NCBI RefSeq assembly: GCF_014851585.1 | Contig: NZ_JACVAB010000001.1 | Coordinates: forward strand, 1,116,001 to 1,180,000 | Direction of reading: 5' to 3' | Length of the DNA: 64,000 bases | Origin: Agrobacterium sp. AGB01 | GTDB lineage: Bacteria > Pseudomonadota > Alphaproteobacteria > Rhizobiales > Rhizobiaceae | Shown: piece after piece, positions 55,122 through 64,000 of the stretch | Numbering within the stretch: position 1 is the first letter of the stretch | Layout of the letters: every line of letters begins with the position of its first letter | Program-made: the position numbers and the translations under genes | The notes under the pieces: generated by a model | The model's database searches: none | What the model was told of the DNA's origin: nothing | The model's input: only the letters and a program-made list of their open reading frames with translations

Positions 55122-56632
55122 TGACCGATTGGCCAATTCTTTCCACGGTCACGTTCCTGCCTCTGGTGGGCGTCGCACTTCTGCTGCTGACGAATGAAAA
55201 CGGTCCGTATGGTCGCCGTAATATTCTGAACGTCTCCCTGTTGACGACAGTGTTCACATTCATCGTGTCGCTGTTCGTCTGGATCGGTTTCGACAATTCG
55301 AACCCGGGCTTCCAGATGGTTGAGAAGCATGCATGGTTCGGCGAGATCGCCGCTTACCACCTGGGTGTCGACGGCATTTCCATGCTGTTCGTCATCCTGA
55401 CAACATTCCTGATGCCGTTCTGTGTTCTGGCCAGCTGGAACTCGGTTGAAAAGCGCATCAAGGAATACATGATCGCCTTTCTTCTTCTGGAAGTGGTCAT
55501 GATCGGTGTGTTCGTGGCGCTCGACATTGTTCTGTTCTACGTCTTCTTCGAAGCAACACTGATCCCGATGTTCGTTATCATCGGTGTTTGGGGCGGCAAG
55601 GATCGCGTCTACGCATCCTACAAGTTCTTCCTCTACACGCTGCTCGGTTCCGTTCTGACCATGCTGGCCATCATGGCGATGTACTGGCAGGCTGGCACGA
55701 CCGACATCACCGAACTGCTTAAATTTGGCTTCCCTGCAGGTATGCAGACGTGGCTGTGGCTCGCATGTTTCGCGGCGTTCGCGGTGAAAATGCCAATGTG
55801 GCCGGTTCATACATGGCTTCCGGATGCGCACGTTCAGGCACCGACCGCTGGTTCGGTTATCCTGGCTGGCGTCATGCTGAAGCTTGGCGGTTACGGTTTC
55901 ATCCGTTTCTCGCTATCGATGTTCCCGCTGGCATCCGACTATTTCGCGCCGTTCGTCTTCACGCTGTCGGTTCTTGCCATCATTTACACCTCGCTGGTCG
56001 CGCTGATGCAGGAAGACATCAAGAAGCTGATTGCTTATTCGTCCGTTGCCCACATGGGTTACGTGACCATGGGTATCTTTGCTGCCAACGTGCAGGGCTT
56101 GCAGGGCGCTATCTTCCAGATGCTGTCACACGGTATCGTATCGGGTGCGCTCTTCCTTTGCGTAGGCGTTGTTTACGACCGCCTGCACACTCGTGACATT
56201 GCCGCTTACGGTGGTCTGGTCAACAACATGCCGAAATATGCTGTTGCCTTCATGATCTTCACCATGGCCAATGTCGGCTTGCCTGGCACCTCCGGCTTCG
56301 TCGGCGAATTCCTGACACTGGTCGGCGTTTTCCGTGCCAACACCTGGGTCGCCCTGTTTGCCGCCACTGGTGTTATCCTTTCTGCCGCCTATGCGCTGTG
56401 GCTCTACCGCCGCGTCATTTTCGGTGCGCTTGAAAAGGAAAGCCTGAAGGCGATGCTCGATCTGTCTCCACGCGAACAGGTCATCCTTTACCCGCTTGTT
56501 GCCCTGACGATCTTCTTCGGTGTCTATCCGGCTCCGGTATTCGATGCGACTGCCGCATCGGTCGATCTGCTGATCAACAACTATACGGCTGCACTGCAGG
56601 CGGCGCAAAATGTTGCGCTCACTTTGAATTGA
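55121..56632 (+). CDS. nuoM: NADH-quinone oxidoreductase subunit M
   Basis: A 503-residue antiporter-like proton-pumping subunit (ND4 homologue) with fourteen helices. '[19 protein letters not shown]' has the conserved Glu; '[41 protein letters not shown]' has the Lys and His residues. It begins on the last base of the nuoL stop codon. Confidence 0.98.
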   Translation: MTDWPILSTVTFLPLVGVALLLLTNENGPYGRRNILNVSLLTTVFTFIVSLFVWIGFDNSNPGFQMVEKHAWFGEIAAYHLGVDGISMLFVILTTFLMPFCVLASWNSVEKRIKEYMIAFLLLEVVMIGVFVALDIVLFYVFFEATLIPMFVIIGVWGGKDRVYASYKFFLYTLLGSVLTMLAIMAMYWQAGTTDITELLKFGFPAGMQTWLWLACFAAFAVKMPMWPVHTWLPDAHVQAPTAGSVILAGVMLKLGGYGFIRFSLSMFPLASDYFAPFVFTLSVLAIIYTSLVALMQEDIKKLIAYSSVAHMGYVTMGIFAANVQGLQGAIFQMLSHGIVSGALFLCVGVVYDRLHTRDIAAYGGLVNNMPKYAVAFMIFTMANVGLPGTSGFVGEFLTLVGVFRANTWVALFAATGVILSAAYALWLYRRVIFGALEKESLKAMLDLSPREQVILYPLVALTIFFGVYPAPVFDATAASVDLLINNYTAALQAAQNVALTLN

Positions 56633-56650
56633 CGACAGGACCCGTTGGAC

Positions 56651-58093
56651 ATGACCGCTGAACTCCTCTTAGCCAGTCTGCATATCGCGACACCGGAACT
56701 GATCCTTGCGGTCGGTGCCCTGGCGTTGCTCATGGTTGGCGTATTCTCGGGCGACAAGTCGACAACGACAGTCACGGGCCTCGCAGTTGCGCTGCTCGTC
56801 ATTGCGGGTCTCTGGATCGTCTTTAACCCCGCAAGTGGCGTCGCTTTCGGCGGCGCTTTCATCGCCGACGCTTTCGGCAACTTCATGAAGGTGATTGCCC
56901 TGATCGGTTCGATCGTGGCGATGATCCTGACCATCGGCCACAACCGCGTTGAGCCGATAGGGCGCTTCGAATATCCGGTTCTGCTGGTGCTTGCCACCCT
57001 TGGCATCTTGCTGATGATCTCGGCAAACGACATGATCTCGCTCTACATGGCGTTGGAACTTCAGTCGCTTGCTCTCTACGTCATCTGCGCCATCAACCGC
57101 GACAGCCTGCGCTCAACGGAAGCTGGTTTGAAGTACTTCGTGCTCGGCGCGCTGTCCTCCGGCATGCTGCTCTACGGCATGTCGCTGGTCTATGGCTTTA
57201 CCGGTAACACCGGCTTTGAAGAAATTGCCAAGGTTCTGACGTCTGAAACCCGGTCGCTCGGTCTGGTCTTCGGTCTGGTGTTCGTGCTGGCTGGTCTCGC
57301 GTTCAAAATCTCTGCCGTTCCGTTCCACATGTGGACGCCAGACGTTTACGAAGGTGCACCGACCCCGGTTACTGCGTTCCTGTCCGCTGCTCCGAAAATC
57401 GGCGCGATGGCCATTCTGGTCCGCATCGTGGTTGAAGCCTTCCAGCCGGTATTTGCCGACTGGCAGCAGATCGTCGTGTTCATCTCGATCGCATCCATGT
57501 TGCTTGGTTCGTTTGCCGCTATCGGCCAGCGCAACATCAAGCGTCTGATGGCCTATTCCTCCATCGGTCACATGGGTTACGCGCTGGTTGGTCTTGCCGC
57601 TGGCACGGAAGCGGGCATCTCCGGTGTTGTCATGTACATGACTGTCTACATGGTCATGACGCTCGGCACCTTCGCTTGCATTCTGTCCATGCGCCGCAAG
57701 GAAATCGGCAATGTCGAGAGTGTCGACGACCTCGCAGGCCTGTCCTCCACCAACCCGTTCATGGCCGTTGTCCTGACCGCACTGATGTTCTCGCTGGCCG
57801 GTATTCCGCCGCTGGCAGGCTTCTTCGGTAAGTACTTCGTGTTCCTGGCAGCCATCGAAGCCAAGCTCTACGCACTGGCTATCATCGGTGTGGTTGGCTC
57901 GGTTGTTGGTGCATTCTACTACCTGCGTGTGGTCAAGGTGATGTGGTTTGACGATGCCAAGGGTGAGTTTGAGCGCCCAGCTATCGAACACCGCATTGTG
58001 TATGCGCTGTCCGGTCTCTTCGTTCTCGGCTTCATTCTGTTCGGCGGACCTGTCGGTAACGCAGTCAACGCTGCAGCCAAGACATTCTTTTGA
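56651..58093 (+). CDS. nuoN: NADH-quinone oxidoreductase subunit N
   Basis: A 480-residue antiporter-like proton-pumping subunit (ND2 homologue) with fourteen helices, last of the complex I genes. Signatures are '[21 protein letters not shown]' and '[35 protein letters not shown]'. The ATG at 56651 is preferred over the in-frame TTG two codons earlier. birA begins 11 bases after its stop. Confidence 0.97.
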   Translation: MTAELLLASLHIATPELILAVGALALLMVGVFSGDKSTTTVTGLAVALLVIAGLWIVFNPASGVAFGGAFIADAFGNFMKVIALIGSIVAMILTIGHNRVEPIGRFEYPVLLVLATLGILLMISANDMISLYMALELQSLALYVICAINRDSLRSTEAGLKYFVLGALSSGMLLYGMSLVYGFTGNTGFEEIAKVLTSETRSLGLVFGLVFVLAGLAFKISAVPFHMWTPDVYEGAPTPVTAFLSAAPKIGAMAILVRIVVEAFQPVFADWQQIVVFISIASMLLGSFAAIGQRNIKRLMAYSSIGHMGYALVGLAAGTEAGISGVVMYMTVYMVMTLGTFACILSMRRKEIGNVESVDDLAGLSSTNPFMAVVLTALMFSLAGIPPLAGFFGKYFVFLAAIEAKLYALAIIGVVGSVVGAFYYLRVVKVMWFDDAKGEFERPAIEHRIVYALSGLFVLGFILFGGPVGNAVNAAAKTFF

Positions 58094-58104
58094 GCGGAAC
58101 CAGC

Positions 58105-58866
58105 ATGAGACCCGGCCGGAAATTCATTGATGAATTCCGGCACGAGGGTCTGGATGAAACCTCATCGACCAACATCGAGTGTTTCGCCCGCGCAAAAGCG
58201 GGCGAAACTGGTAATCTCTGGGTTACCGCTGCCCGCCAGACAGGCGGGCGTGGCCGGCGCGGCAGGCCCTGGGTCTCAGAGCGCGGCAATCTCTACGCTT
58301 CTCTTCTTCTGATTGATCCATCTGCGCCTGAACAAATGGGCTCCTTGCCACTGGCTTTTGCTCTTGGTGTTTATCGTGCGCTGCGCACAGTTTTGCCCAC
58401 AGGTGGACAGCCACTTGAGATCAAATGGCCAAATGATGTCCTGATTGGTCGCAAGAAGACCTGTGGCATCCTGATGGAAGCGGAATTCTTGAGTGACGGA
58501 CGCCGCGCCGTTGTCAGCGGTATTGGCATCAACATTGCCCACAAGCCTGATAATCCGGCCTATCCGGTGACGATGTTGTCGGAACATGGTGCCCCCTGTT
58601 CACCGGATGAATTGTTTGCCCATCTGTTCCGCGAAACGGCGTCTGTACTGGAAATCTGGAACCGCGGGCAGGGTGTTGCCGAGATCATGAATGCCTGGCG
58701 GGCTGCGGCCTGCGGCATTGGTGAGCGGATTACCGTCAATCTGCCGGATCGTTCCATTTCCGGGCGCTTCACCGGAATTGATGATAATGGTTTCCTTCTG
58801 CTGGACGAAGACGATGGCCCCTCACGCGCCATTGCCGCCGGCGATGTATTTTTTGGTGGCACCTGA
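58105..58866 (+). CDS. birA: Biotin--[acetyl-CoA-carboxylase] ligase
   Basis: A 253-residue biotin protein ligase that attaches biotin to the acetyl-CoA carboxylase carrier protein through biotinyl-AMP. The biotinyl-AMP loop is 'GGRGRRGRPWVSERGNL', with 'EIKWPNDVLIGRKKTCGIL' carrying the catalytic Lys and 'VVSGIGINIAHKP' following. It has no N-terminal helix-turn-helix, so it is a ligase only and not a repressor of bio genes. The start at ATG 58105 is preferred over TTG 58090. Birth next to nuoN is common in Rhizobiales, and it is probably cotranscribed. Confidence 0.95.
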   Translation: MRPGRKFIDEFRHEGLDETSSTNIECFARAKAGETGNLWVTAARQTGGRGRRGRPWVSERGNLYASLLLIDPSAPEQMGSLPLAFALGVYRALRTVLPTGGQPLEIKWPNDVLIGRKKTCGILMEAEFLSDGRRAVVSGIGINIAHKPDNPAYPVTMLSEHGAPCSPDELFAHLFRETASVLEIWNRGQGVAEIMNAWRAAACGIGERITVNLPDRSISGRFTGIDDNGFLLLDEDDGPSRAIAAGDVFFGGT

Positions 58867-59064
58867 CCGGTAACCGCAACTTCGGTATCGCAGGCAACAC
58901 CTTTGGACTTGGAGCATCCTTGCAGCTCGGTAATCGCAAGGCGTCACAGCGGGTGCGCATCGGCTCCGTGAAACTGGCGGTTTTAAGTAAATGCCGATGT
59001 TTGCAAGCGGTGATGAAACAACGACCGGTACCGGTCCCGTTTCGCCGCGATATGGAAAAGAACG

Positions 59065-60732
59065 ATGTCGAAACAGGATGAACTCGTATTCCTGCCACTG
59101 GGTGGTGTTGGCGAAATTGGTATGAACCTAGCGCTGTATGGTTACGGCCCGGCTGCCAAACGCCAGTGGATCATGGTGGACTGCGGTGTAACCTTTGCCG
59201 GTCTGGATCTGCCGGGTGTTGATTTGGTGCTGCCTGACATCAGCTACATCGAGGCGCAGAAAAACAATCTCAAGGGCATCATCATTACCCATGCCCATGA
59301 AGACCATTACGGCGCGCTCAATGATCTGTGGCCGGGCCTCAACGTGCCGGTCTTCGCCTCGGGCTTTACGGCAGGCATGCTGGAAGCCAAGCGCAATTAC
59401 GAAGGCACCCGTGCTGAAATCCCGATCACGCCGTTCAAGGCTGGCGACCGTATCAATGTCGGGCCATTTGAAATTGAGGCCGTGGGCGTCAACCATTCCA
59501 TCCCCGAGCCAATGTCGCTTGTTATCCGTACGCCACTGGGTAACGTCATTCACACCGGCGACTGGAAAATCGATGACGCACCGTCACTTGGGCCTTTGAC
59601 CGATGAGGCCCGTTTCCGTGCGCTGGGTGATGAGGGCGTACTGGCACTGATGTGCGACAGTACCAATGCGCTCCGTGACGGTGTTTCGCCATCCGAACAC
59701 GAAGTGTCGGAAGGTCTGCGCCAGATCATTGAAAATGCCGAGGGCAGGGTGGCCATTACCACCTTCTCTTCCAATGTTGGCCGTATCCGGTCGATTGCTC
59801 AGGCGGCGGAAGCCGCTGGCCGTGAAGTGCTGCTGCTTGGCAGTTCGCTGAAGCGCGTTGTCAACGTTGCCCACGACATCGGTATCATGGAAGGCATTAA
59901 GCCGTTCCTGGCGGAAGATGAGTATGGTTACATCCCACGCGACAAGGTGGTGCTGATCCTCACCGGGTCGCAGGGCGAGGCGCGCGCCGCACTTGCCAAG
60001 CTGTCACGCGATGAGATGCGCAACGTGGCGCTGGCGGCCGGTGATACTGTCGTGTTCTCCTCCCGTGCCATTCCGGGTAATGAAAAGGCCATTATCGACA
60101 TCAAGAACGGCCTGATCGAGCAGGGCGTGCATATCGTTACAGACAATGAGGCACTGGTGCATGTCTCCGGTCACCCCCGTCGCAACGAACTGTTGAGAAT
60201 GTATGAGTGGACCCGTCCACAGATTCTCGTGCCTGTTCACGGTGAAGCCGCTCATCTGGTTGCCCAGAAGGAACTGGCAGAGCAGGCCGGTATCGCTACG
60301 GTGCCAAAGGTGCGCAACGGCAATATCCTGCGCCTGGCACCTGGCCCGGTAGAGGTCATTGATGATGCGCCCCATGGCCGCGTCTTCAAGGACGGTAAGC
60401 TGATGGGTGATTTCGAGGAAATGGGCATCGGCGACCGACGCAAGCTGTCCTTTGCTGGCCATGTCTCTGTTAACGTCGTGCTCGACAGCCGTTTCGACTT
60501 TGTTGGCGATCCGGACGTTGTGCCTTTTGGCCTGCCAGAGTTCGATGACGAAGGCGAGGATATGGAAGACACGCTTTATGACGCCGTTCTTGGCGCTGTG
60601 GAGAGCATTCCACGCAGCAAGCGCAAGGACCTCGACATGGTACGCGAAGCGGTGCGCCGCGCCGTGCGTTCCACAGCGCATCAGAGCTGGGGCAAAAAGC
60701 CTGTTGTGACGGTATTCCTGACCAAAGTCTGA
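59065..60732 (+). CDS. rnj: Ribonuclease J
   Basis: A 555-residue metallo-beta-lactamase/beta-CASP ribonuclease with 5'-3' exo- and endonuclease roles in RNA maturation. The metal-binding motif HxHxDH is at 76-81 ('THAHEDHYGAL'), further ligands are in 'VNHSIPEPM' and 'HTGDWKIDDA', and the beta-CASP 'VHVSGHPRRNELLRMYEWTRPQILVPVHGE' is present. The C-terminal oligomerisation domain is present. RNase J is the usual partner or replacement of RNase E functions in alphaproteobacteria. The preceding 198 bases hold no gene. Confidence 0.96.
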   Translation: MSKQDELVFLPLGGVGEIGMNLALYGYGPAAKRQWIMVDCGVTFAGLDLPGVDLVLPDISYIEAQKNNLKGIIITHAHEDHYGALNDLWPGLNVPVFASGFTAGMLEAKRNYEGTRAEIPITPFKAGDRINVGPFEIEAVGVNHSIPEPMSLVIRTPLGNVIHTGDWKIDDAPSLGPLTDEARFRALGDEGVLALMCDSTNALRDGVSPSEHEVSEGLRQIIENAEGRVAITTFSSNVGRIRSIAQAAEAAGREVLLLGSSLKRVVNVAHDIGIMEGIKPFLAEDEYGYIPRDKVVLILTGSQGEARAALAKLSRDEMRNVALAAGDTVVFSSRAIPGNEKAIIDIKNGLIEQGVHIVTDNEALVHVSGHPRRNELLRMYEWTRPQILVPVHGEAAHLVAQKELAEQAGIATVPKVRNGNILRLAPGPVEVIDDAPHGRVFKDGKLMGDFEEMGIGDRRKLSFAGHVSVNVVLDSRFDFVGDPDVVPFGLPEFDDEGEDMEDTLYDAVLGAVESIPRSKRKDLDMVREAVRRAVRSTAHQSWGKKPVVTVFLTKV

Positions 60733-60763
60733 CAGGCGGCGGCCAGAACGTCATTCTAAAAAC

Positions 60764-60791
60764 GATATGGGCAGGAATAACTGCCCATATC
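60764..60791. repeat. Perfect inverted repeat between rnj and mce
   Basis: Arms GATATGGGCAG and CTGCCCATATC (11 bases, perfect) with a six-base loop GAATAA. GTTTTTAG follows it on the minus strand but no T-run on the plus strand, so it is badly placed as a terminator for rnj. It could be an mRNA-end stabiliser or a protein-binding site. Confidence 0.6.
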
Positions 60792-60822
60792 CTGTCGACC
60801 CACAGGCTTCGGGGAGGAGGCT

Positions 60823-61227
60823 ATGCTCGGACGTATCAACCATGTGGCACTTGCGGTGCCTGACCTTGGCGCCGCAGAGGCAGCCTACGGCCAGATGCTG
60901 GGCGCCAGCCTGTCGGAACGGCAGGCGTTGCCGGAACACGGCGTAACCGTGGTATTTGTCGAACTTCCAAATTCCAAGGTTGAACTGCTGGAGCCGCTCG
61001 GCGACGCGTCGCCGATTGCGGCCTTTCTCGCTAAAAATCCGGCTGGCGGCATGCATCACATCTGTTACGAGGTAGAGGACATCGTTGCCGCACGTGACCA
61101 GCTGAAACAGTCCGGTGCGCGTGTTTTGGGCGATGGTGAGCCCAAAATCGGTGCGCATGGCAAGCCGGTGCTGTTTCTCCATCCCAAGGATTTTTTCGGC
61201 ACGCTGATCGAGCTTGAGCAGGTCTGA
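60823..61227 (+). CDS. mce: Methylmalonyl-CoA epimerase
   Basis: A 134-residue VOC-fold enzyme interconverting (2R)- and (2S)-methylmalonyl-CoA. Metal-binding residues are His7 ('GRINHVALAV'), a Glu in 'NSKVELLEPLG', His in 'GGMHHICYEVED' and the terminal Glu in 'GTLIELEQV'. 'DFFGTLIELEQ' is the expected ending. It serves propionate/branched-chain degradation and the vitamin B12-dependent methylmalonyl-CoA mutase pathway. Confidence 0.95.
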   Translation: MLGRINHVALAVPDLGAAEAAYGQMLGASLSERQALPEHGVTVVFVELPNSKVELLEPLGDASPIAAFLAKNPAGGMHHICYEVEDIVAARDQLKQSGARVLGDGEPKIGAHGKPVLFLHPKDFFGTLIELEQV

Positions 61228-61466
61228 AACAGATCTGGCAAGCCGCACTTCAAGTGGTTTCTCAATTTCTGGCGTTTGATAAAGCGATTCTGAAACAATG
61301 CCTTGCCGCGAAAAAGTGAATCAATTTATGCGCTTGGCCACAAAGGACTGTTGAAAACATTGTTTGTGCGCCAGCCTTGTTTGCCTATAGTTGCCCATAA
61401 CAGCCTGTCTTACCGTCACACGTATCAGTCGGGTAAGATGCGCTCCAAACCGGATAGCAGGTGCCC

Positions 61467-61739
61467 ATGACCGTTCTCTCGTATTTCGCAATCTACTTCG
61501 TCATCTGGTGGACCACGCTGTTTATCGTGCTGCCCATTGGTTTGCGGACGCAGGCGGAAGAGGGGGCGGTTGAACCCGGCACGGTGGCCAGTGCTCCAGC
61601 CCGTTTCCGCGGTTTGAAGGTCATCGCTCTCAACACCGCCGTTTCGGCCGCACTGCTTGCGTCCTGGCTGGTTTTGACCTGGTGGTTCAATTTTGAACTG
61701 GAAGACATCTTCGAGCTGTTCCCGATGTTCAATCGGTGA
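61467..61739 (+). CDS. DUF1467-family membrane protein
   Basis: A 90-residue protein with two membrane helices (about 5-24 and 52-72), a central 'WWTTLFIVLPIGLRTQAEEG' and the ending 'WWFNFELEDIFELFPMFNR', the pattern of the alphaproteobacterial DUF1467 family. The order mce-DUF1467-proS-lolC is common in Rhizobiales. The function is unknown. ATG 61467 is preferred over GTG 61461. Confidence 0.85.
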   Translation: MTVLSYFAIYFVIWWTTLFIVLPIGLRTQAEEGAVEPGTVASAPARFRGLKVIALNTAVSAALLASWLVLTWWFNFELEDIFELFPMFNR

Positions 61740-62000
61740 TTTTGCACGCTCCATCAGCCGACGCACGGACAGCGTTTCCTGCACACTGTGAGAGTGTGCA
61801 AAGTGGTGCGTTTCAATGCTGAAATCAGTCCGGGTTGGTGCTCGACCCTCATGTGTGAGGAGATGAGTCTTTTCACACCAAATTTGCCGTCACATGCCTG
61901 TCATGAACAAGCGGCACAGAGTATTTCGAGTGATTTAGTGGACTTGACAGTCGCAATTTCGACCAAATTTGCGTCGCCCGGTTTAAGGGGTTGCTAAAAG

Positions 62001-62150
62001 GCAAAAAAAAACAAGGCGTTGAAGCCTTGTTTTCTAATTTTCGCGTGATCTGTAACCGTTGCCGGGGCAGCGACGAAGCGCGCCTAAGATCTGATCCTCC
62101 CAAGACTGACCGCGAAATTGGCAGGAATTTGTTCTTCATGCCTGTTTTAT
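62001..62150 (-). ncRNA. Candidate small RNA ending in a strong terminator
   Basis: On the minus strand a perfect ten-base-pair hairpin AAAACAAGGC / GCCTTGTTTT (62008-62033, loop TTCAAC) is followed by further T residues, an efficient terminator with no protein gene feeding it. Just upstream, TTTCGCG and CGCGAAA (62111-62117 and 62039-62045) can pair and enclose about 65 bases. This arrangement resembles a structured small RNA. The 5' end is a guess, and I cannot name a family. Confidence 0.35.
62008..62033 (-). terminator. Strong intrinsic terminator without a known gene
   Basis: A ten-base-pair perfect stem with a six-base loop and nine consecutive T residues including the arm end in the minus-strand reading. 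On the plus strand the T-tract is shorter (TTTTCTAATTTT), and it could also act there for transcripts coming from the DUF1467 gene. Confidence 0.85.
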
Positions 62151-62444
62151 GAGCTAAAGCTAGCCCAATCTCCGATGCTTGTCATTAGATTTTTTGCATT
62201 TTTGCTACAGTCGGCAAAAAATTCCCTATTGGGCGATATGTCGCAACGCAAGCGACAAAAATATTCTGCGACAATCAGTAATAGTGGATATTGATGTCGC
62301 AAAATCGTCATGTGCGTGGTTTCTGGTGTTGTCCAGTGCCGGGTTTCCTTCTGTCTGGGAAACGTTTATGAACGGCGCAAACAGCCCTTTGTTGCGGCGA
62401 TTCCCGGCAGGAGAGTCCGGATCGCCAAAGTCACGGAATCCGAT

Positions 62445-63767
62445 ATGCGTCTCAGCCGTTATTTCATGCCCATCCTCAAGGAAAATCCCAAGGAAGCGGA
62501 GATCGTTTCGCATCGCCTTATGTTGCGTGCAGGCATGATCCGCCAGCACTCGCAGGGCATTTATTCCTGGCTGCCGCTGGGCAAGCGCGTTCTCGACAAG
62601 GTCAACAAGATCGTGCGTGAAGAACAGAACCGTGCCGGCGCCGTTGAACTGTTGATGCCAACACTGCAGTCCGCAGAGCTGTGGCAGGAGAGCGGCCGTT
62701 ATGAAGATTACGGCAAGGAAATGCTGCGCATCAAGGACCGTCAGGATCGCCAGATGCTGTACGGCCCAACCAACGAGGAAATGATCACCGACATTTTCCG
62801 TTCTTACGTCAAATCCTACAAGAATCTGCCGCTGAACCTCTACCACATTCAGCTGAAGTTCCGTGATGAGCTACGTCCACGTTTCGGCACCATGCGCTCG
62901 CGCGAGTTCCTGATGAAGGATGCCTATTCTTTCGACCTGACGAAGGAAGGCGCCATTCATTCCTATAACAAGATGTTCACCGCGTACCTGCGCACCTTCT
63001 CGCGTCTTGGTCTGCGCGCCATTCCGATGCGTGCTGACACTGGCCCAATCGGTGGCAACCACAGCCATGAATTCATCATTCTGGCCGACACGGGTGAATC
63101 GGAAGTGTTCTGCCACAAGAGCTTCCTCGACCGCGATATTCCTGCTGCCGACACCAATTTCGATGATGTCGCCGGCCTGCAGGCGGTGTTCGACGACTGG
63201 ACCTCGGATTACGCTGCCACGTCTGAAATGCACGACGAAGCCGCTTACGACGCGATGCCTGAAGACAAGCGCATTTCGGCGCGCGGTATCGAAGTAGGCC
63301 ACATCTTCTATTTCGGCACCAAATATTCCGAGCCGATGGGTGCGAAGGTGCAGGGTCCGGATGGCAAGGAACACCTTGTCCACATGGGTTCCTACGGCAT
63401 TGGACCAACACGCCTTGTTCCCGCCATCATTGAAGCATCGCATGACGAAAACGGAATCATCTGGCCGGATTCGGTTGCCCCATTTGATGTTGTCATCATC
63501 AACATGAAGGCAGGCGAAGCATCGACCGACGCCGCATGCGAAAAGCTTTATTATACGCTGACAAATGCCGGCAAGGATGTGCTGTACGACGATACCGATG
63601 ACCGTGCCGGTCAGAAGTTCGCAACGGCCGATCTGATCGGTGTTCCGTTGCAGATCATCGTTGGACCACGTTCGGTTGCCAATGGTGAAGTTGAAGTGAA
63701 AAACCGCAAGACCGGCGAACGTGAAAACGTCACGATCGAAGCAGCATTGAACAGGGTCCTCGGCTGA
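62445..63767 (+). CDS. proS: Proline--tRNA ligase
   Basis: A 440-residue class II aminoacyl-tRNA synthetase of the short alphaproteobacterial type, lacking the editing insertion. Motif 1 lies in '[20 protein letters not shown]', motif 2 in '[19 protein letters not shown]', and motif 3 near '[14 protein letters not shown]'. The C-terminal anticodon-binding domain starts about 345 ('[12 protein letters not shown]'). The start [11 protein letters not shown] is chosen; the longer frame from 62310 precedes any homology. Confidence 0.97.
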   Translation: MRLSRYFMPILKENPKEAEIVSHRLMLRAGMIRQHSQGIYSWLPLGKRVLDKVNKIVREEQNRAGAVELLMPTLQSAELWQESGRYEDYGKEMLRIKDRQDRQMLYGPTNEEMITDIFRSYVKSYKNLPLNLYHIQLKFRDELRPRFGTMRSREFLMKDAYSFDLTKEGAIHSYNKMFTAYLRTFSRLGLRAIPMRADTGPIGGNHSHEFIILADTGESEVFCHKSFLDRDIPAADTNFDDVAGLQAVFDDWTSDYAATSEMHDEAAYDAMPEDKRISARGIEVGHIFYFGTKYSEPMGAKVQGPDGKEHLVHMGSYGIGPTRLVPAIIEASHDENGIIWPDSVAPFDVVIINMKAGEASTDAACEKLYYTLTNAGKDVLYDDTDDRAGQKFATADLIGVPLQIIVGPRSVANGEVEVKNRKTGERENVTIEAALNRVLG

Positions 63768-63789
63768 ACGGCTGAGGCGGGGAGACGAG

Positions 63790-64000
63790 ATGGCACAAGC
63801 CGGGGCTGACAACGCTGCTGGTCAATCCGTGAAGGATACCGCTGCGCGGCCGTTTTCGGCCTTTGAGCGCATGGTCGCGTGGCGCTACCTGCGCGCCCGC
63901 CGCAAAGAGGCGTTCATTTCGGTGATCGCCGGTTTTTCTTTTGTTGGCATTATGCTGGGTGTGGCAACGCTCATCATTGTTATGGCGGTGATGAACGGTT
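63790..64000 (+). CDS. Lipoprotein-releasing system membrane protein LolC/LolE, N-terminal part
   Basis: The first 70 codons of a LolC/LolE-type ABC permease that releases lipoproteins from the inner membrane. After a polar N-terminus come 'FSAFERMVAWRYLRARRKEA' and the first membrane helix 'FISVIAGFSFVGIMLGVATLIIVMAVMNG', the family's hallmark. The ATG at 63790 has GGGGAGACGAG just upstream, 22 bases past proS. It is truncated by the window end; an ATPase (LolD) gene would be expected next. Confidence 0.93.
   Translation, partial: MAQAGADNAAGQSVKDTAARPFSAFERMVAWRYLRARRKEAFISVIAGFSFVGIMLGVATLIIVMAVMNG

Larger units (their letters stand above)
61740..62444. other. Gene-free stretch upstream of proS
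   Basis: About 700 bases without a convincing protein gene. Open frames on either strand have poor codon use and run through the hairpin at 62008-62033. The interval contains a candidate small RNA on the minus strand (listed separately) and the proS promoter region, AT-rich around 62160-62290. Confidence 0.6.

Noticed and set aside
61873..62139. Minus-strand frame beginning MKNKFLPISRSVL
   Set aside because: It runs through the perfect terminator hairpin at 62008-62033 and has no ribosome binding site; an untranslated RNA is the better reading.
1..64000. CRISPR arrays, insertion sequences, prophage or integrative elements
   Set aside because: No regular direct-repeat array, transposase, integrase or attachment-site duplication was seen; the tRNA genes show no adjoining integrase or partial duplicate.

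Overview
The window is a stretch of alphaproteobacterial chromosome. It most resembles Rhizobiaceae of the Agrobacterium/Rhizobium type, judging from gene content and order: a rhizobial-type flagellin, a short ArgC, the clpP-clpX-lon-hup block, a complete nuoA-N operon with rhizobial extras, an mce-DUF1467-proS-lolC block, and moderately GC-rich coding DNA with AT-richer intergenic patches. There are no rRNA genes, no insertion sequences, no integrase, no CRISPR array and no replication origin. This is core chromosome with small accessory insertions.

Layout. 1-8.2 kb: flagellin 5' part, small proteins, tRNA-Asn, an ExoD-family membrane protein, a DedA-like protein, tRNA-Pro, and a betaine/proline-type ABC importer (substrate-binding protein, permease, ATPase). 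8.3-16.7 kb: a polysaccharide synthesis/export locus with a polymerase/ligase, an initiating sugar-phosphate transferase, a GT4 glycosyltransferase, a Wza-type export lipoprotein, a divergent Wzc-like protein whose ATPase motifs are degenerate, and a GNAT acyltransferase. It resembles the Agrobacterium unipolar polysaccharide (upp) type of locus. 16.8-23.4 kb: heme A synthase, an argC-kinase pair, agmatinase, rplM-rpsI and a DMT-family transporter. 23.4-31.4 kb: a mixed, partly accessory stretch with a Cys-rich exported protein, a CoA-binding protein, metY, an XRE-type regulator preceded by a perfect palindrome, a cupin, a cytochrome P450, a diguanylate cyclase and a possible methyltransferase remnant. 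31.4-37.4 kb: protein quality control (clpP, clpX, lon) and the nucleoid protein HU; clpP and lon each have an RpoH-like promoter. 37.6-41.9 kb: an exported phytase/esterase-like protein, a lipase-like hydrolase, tRNA-Val and two tRNA-Asp genes. 42.3-58.1 kb: the 14-gene complex I operon with a GFA-family gene between nuoC and nuoD and a small exported protein between nuoD and nuoE. 58.1-64 kb: birA, RNase J, methylmalonyl-CoA epimerase, a DUF1467 protein, proS, and the start of lolC/lolE.

The genes form several coherent groups: a complete respiratory complex I, ATP-dependent proteolysis with heat-shock-type control, an envelope polysaccharide machine, and translation/housekeeping genes. I found no clearly new multi-gene system. 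The observations most worth following are the XRE regulator with its operator, the hairpin that would mask the metY ribosome binding site, the NuoE fusion to a helix-hairpin-helix-like tail, the degenerate Wzc ATPase, the extra genes inside nuo, a 33-residue membrane peptide with a strong ribosome binding site, and a candidate small RNA upstream of proS.
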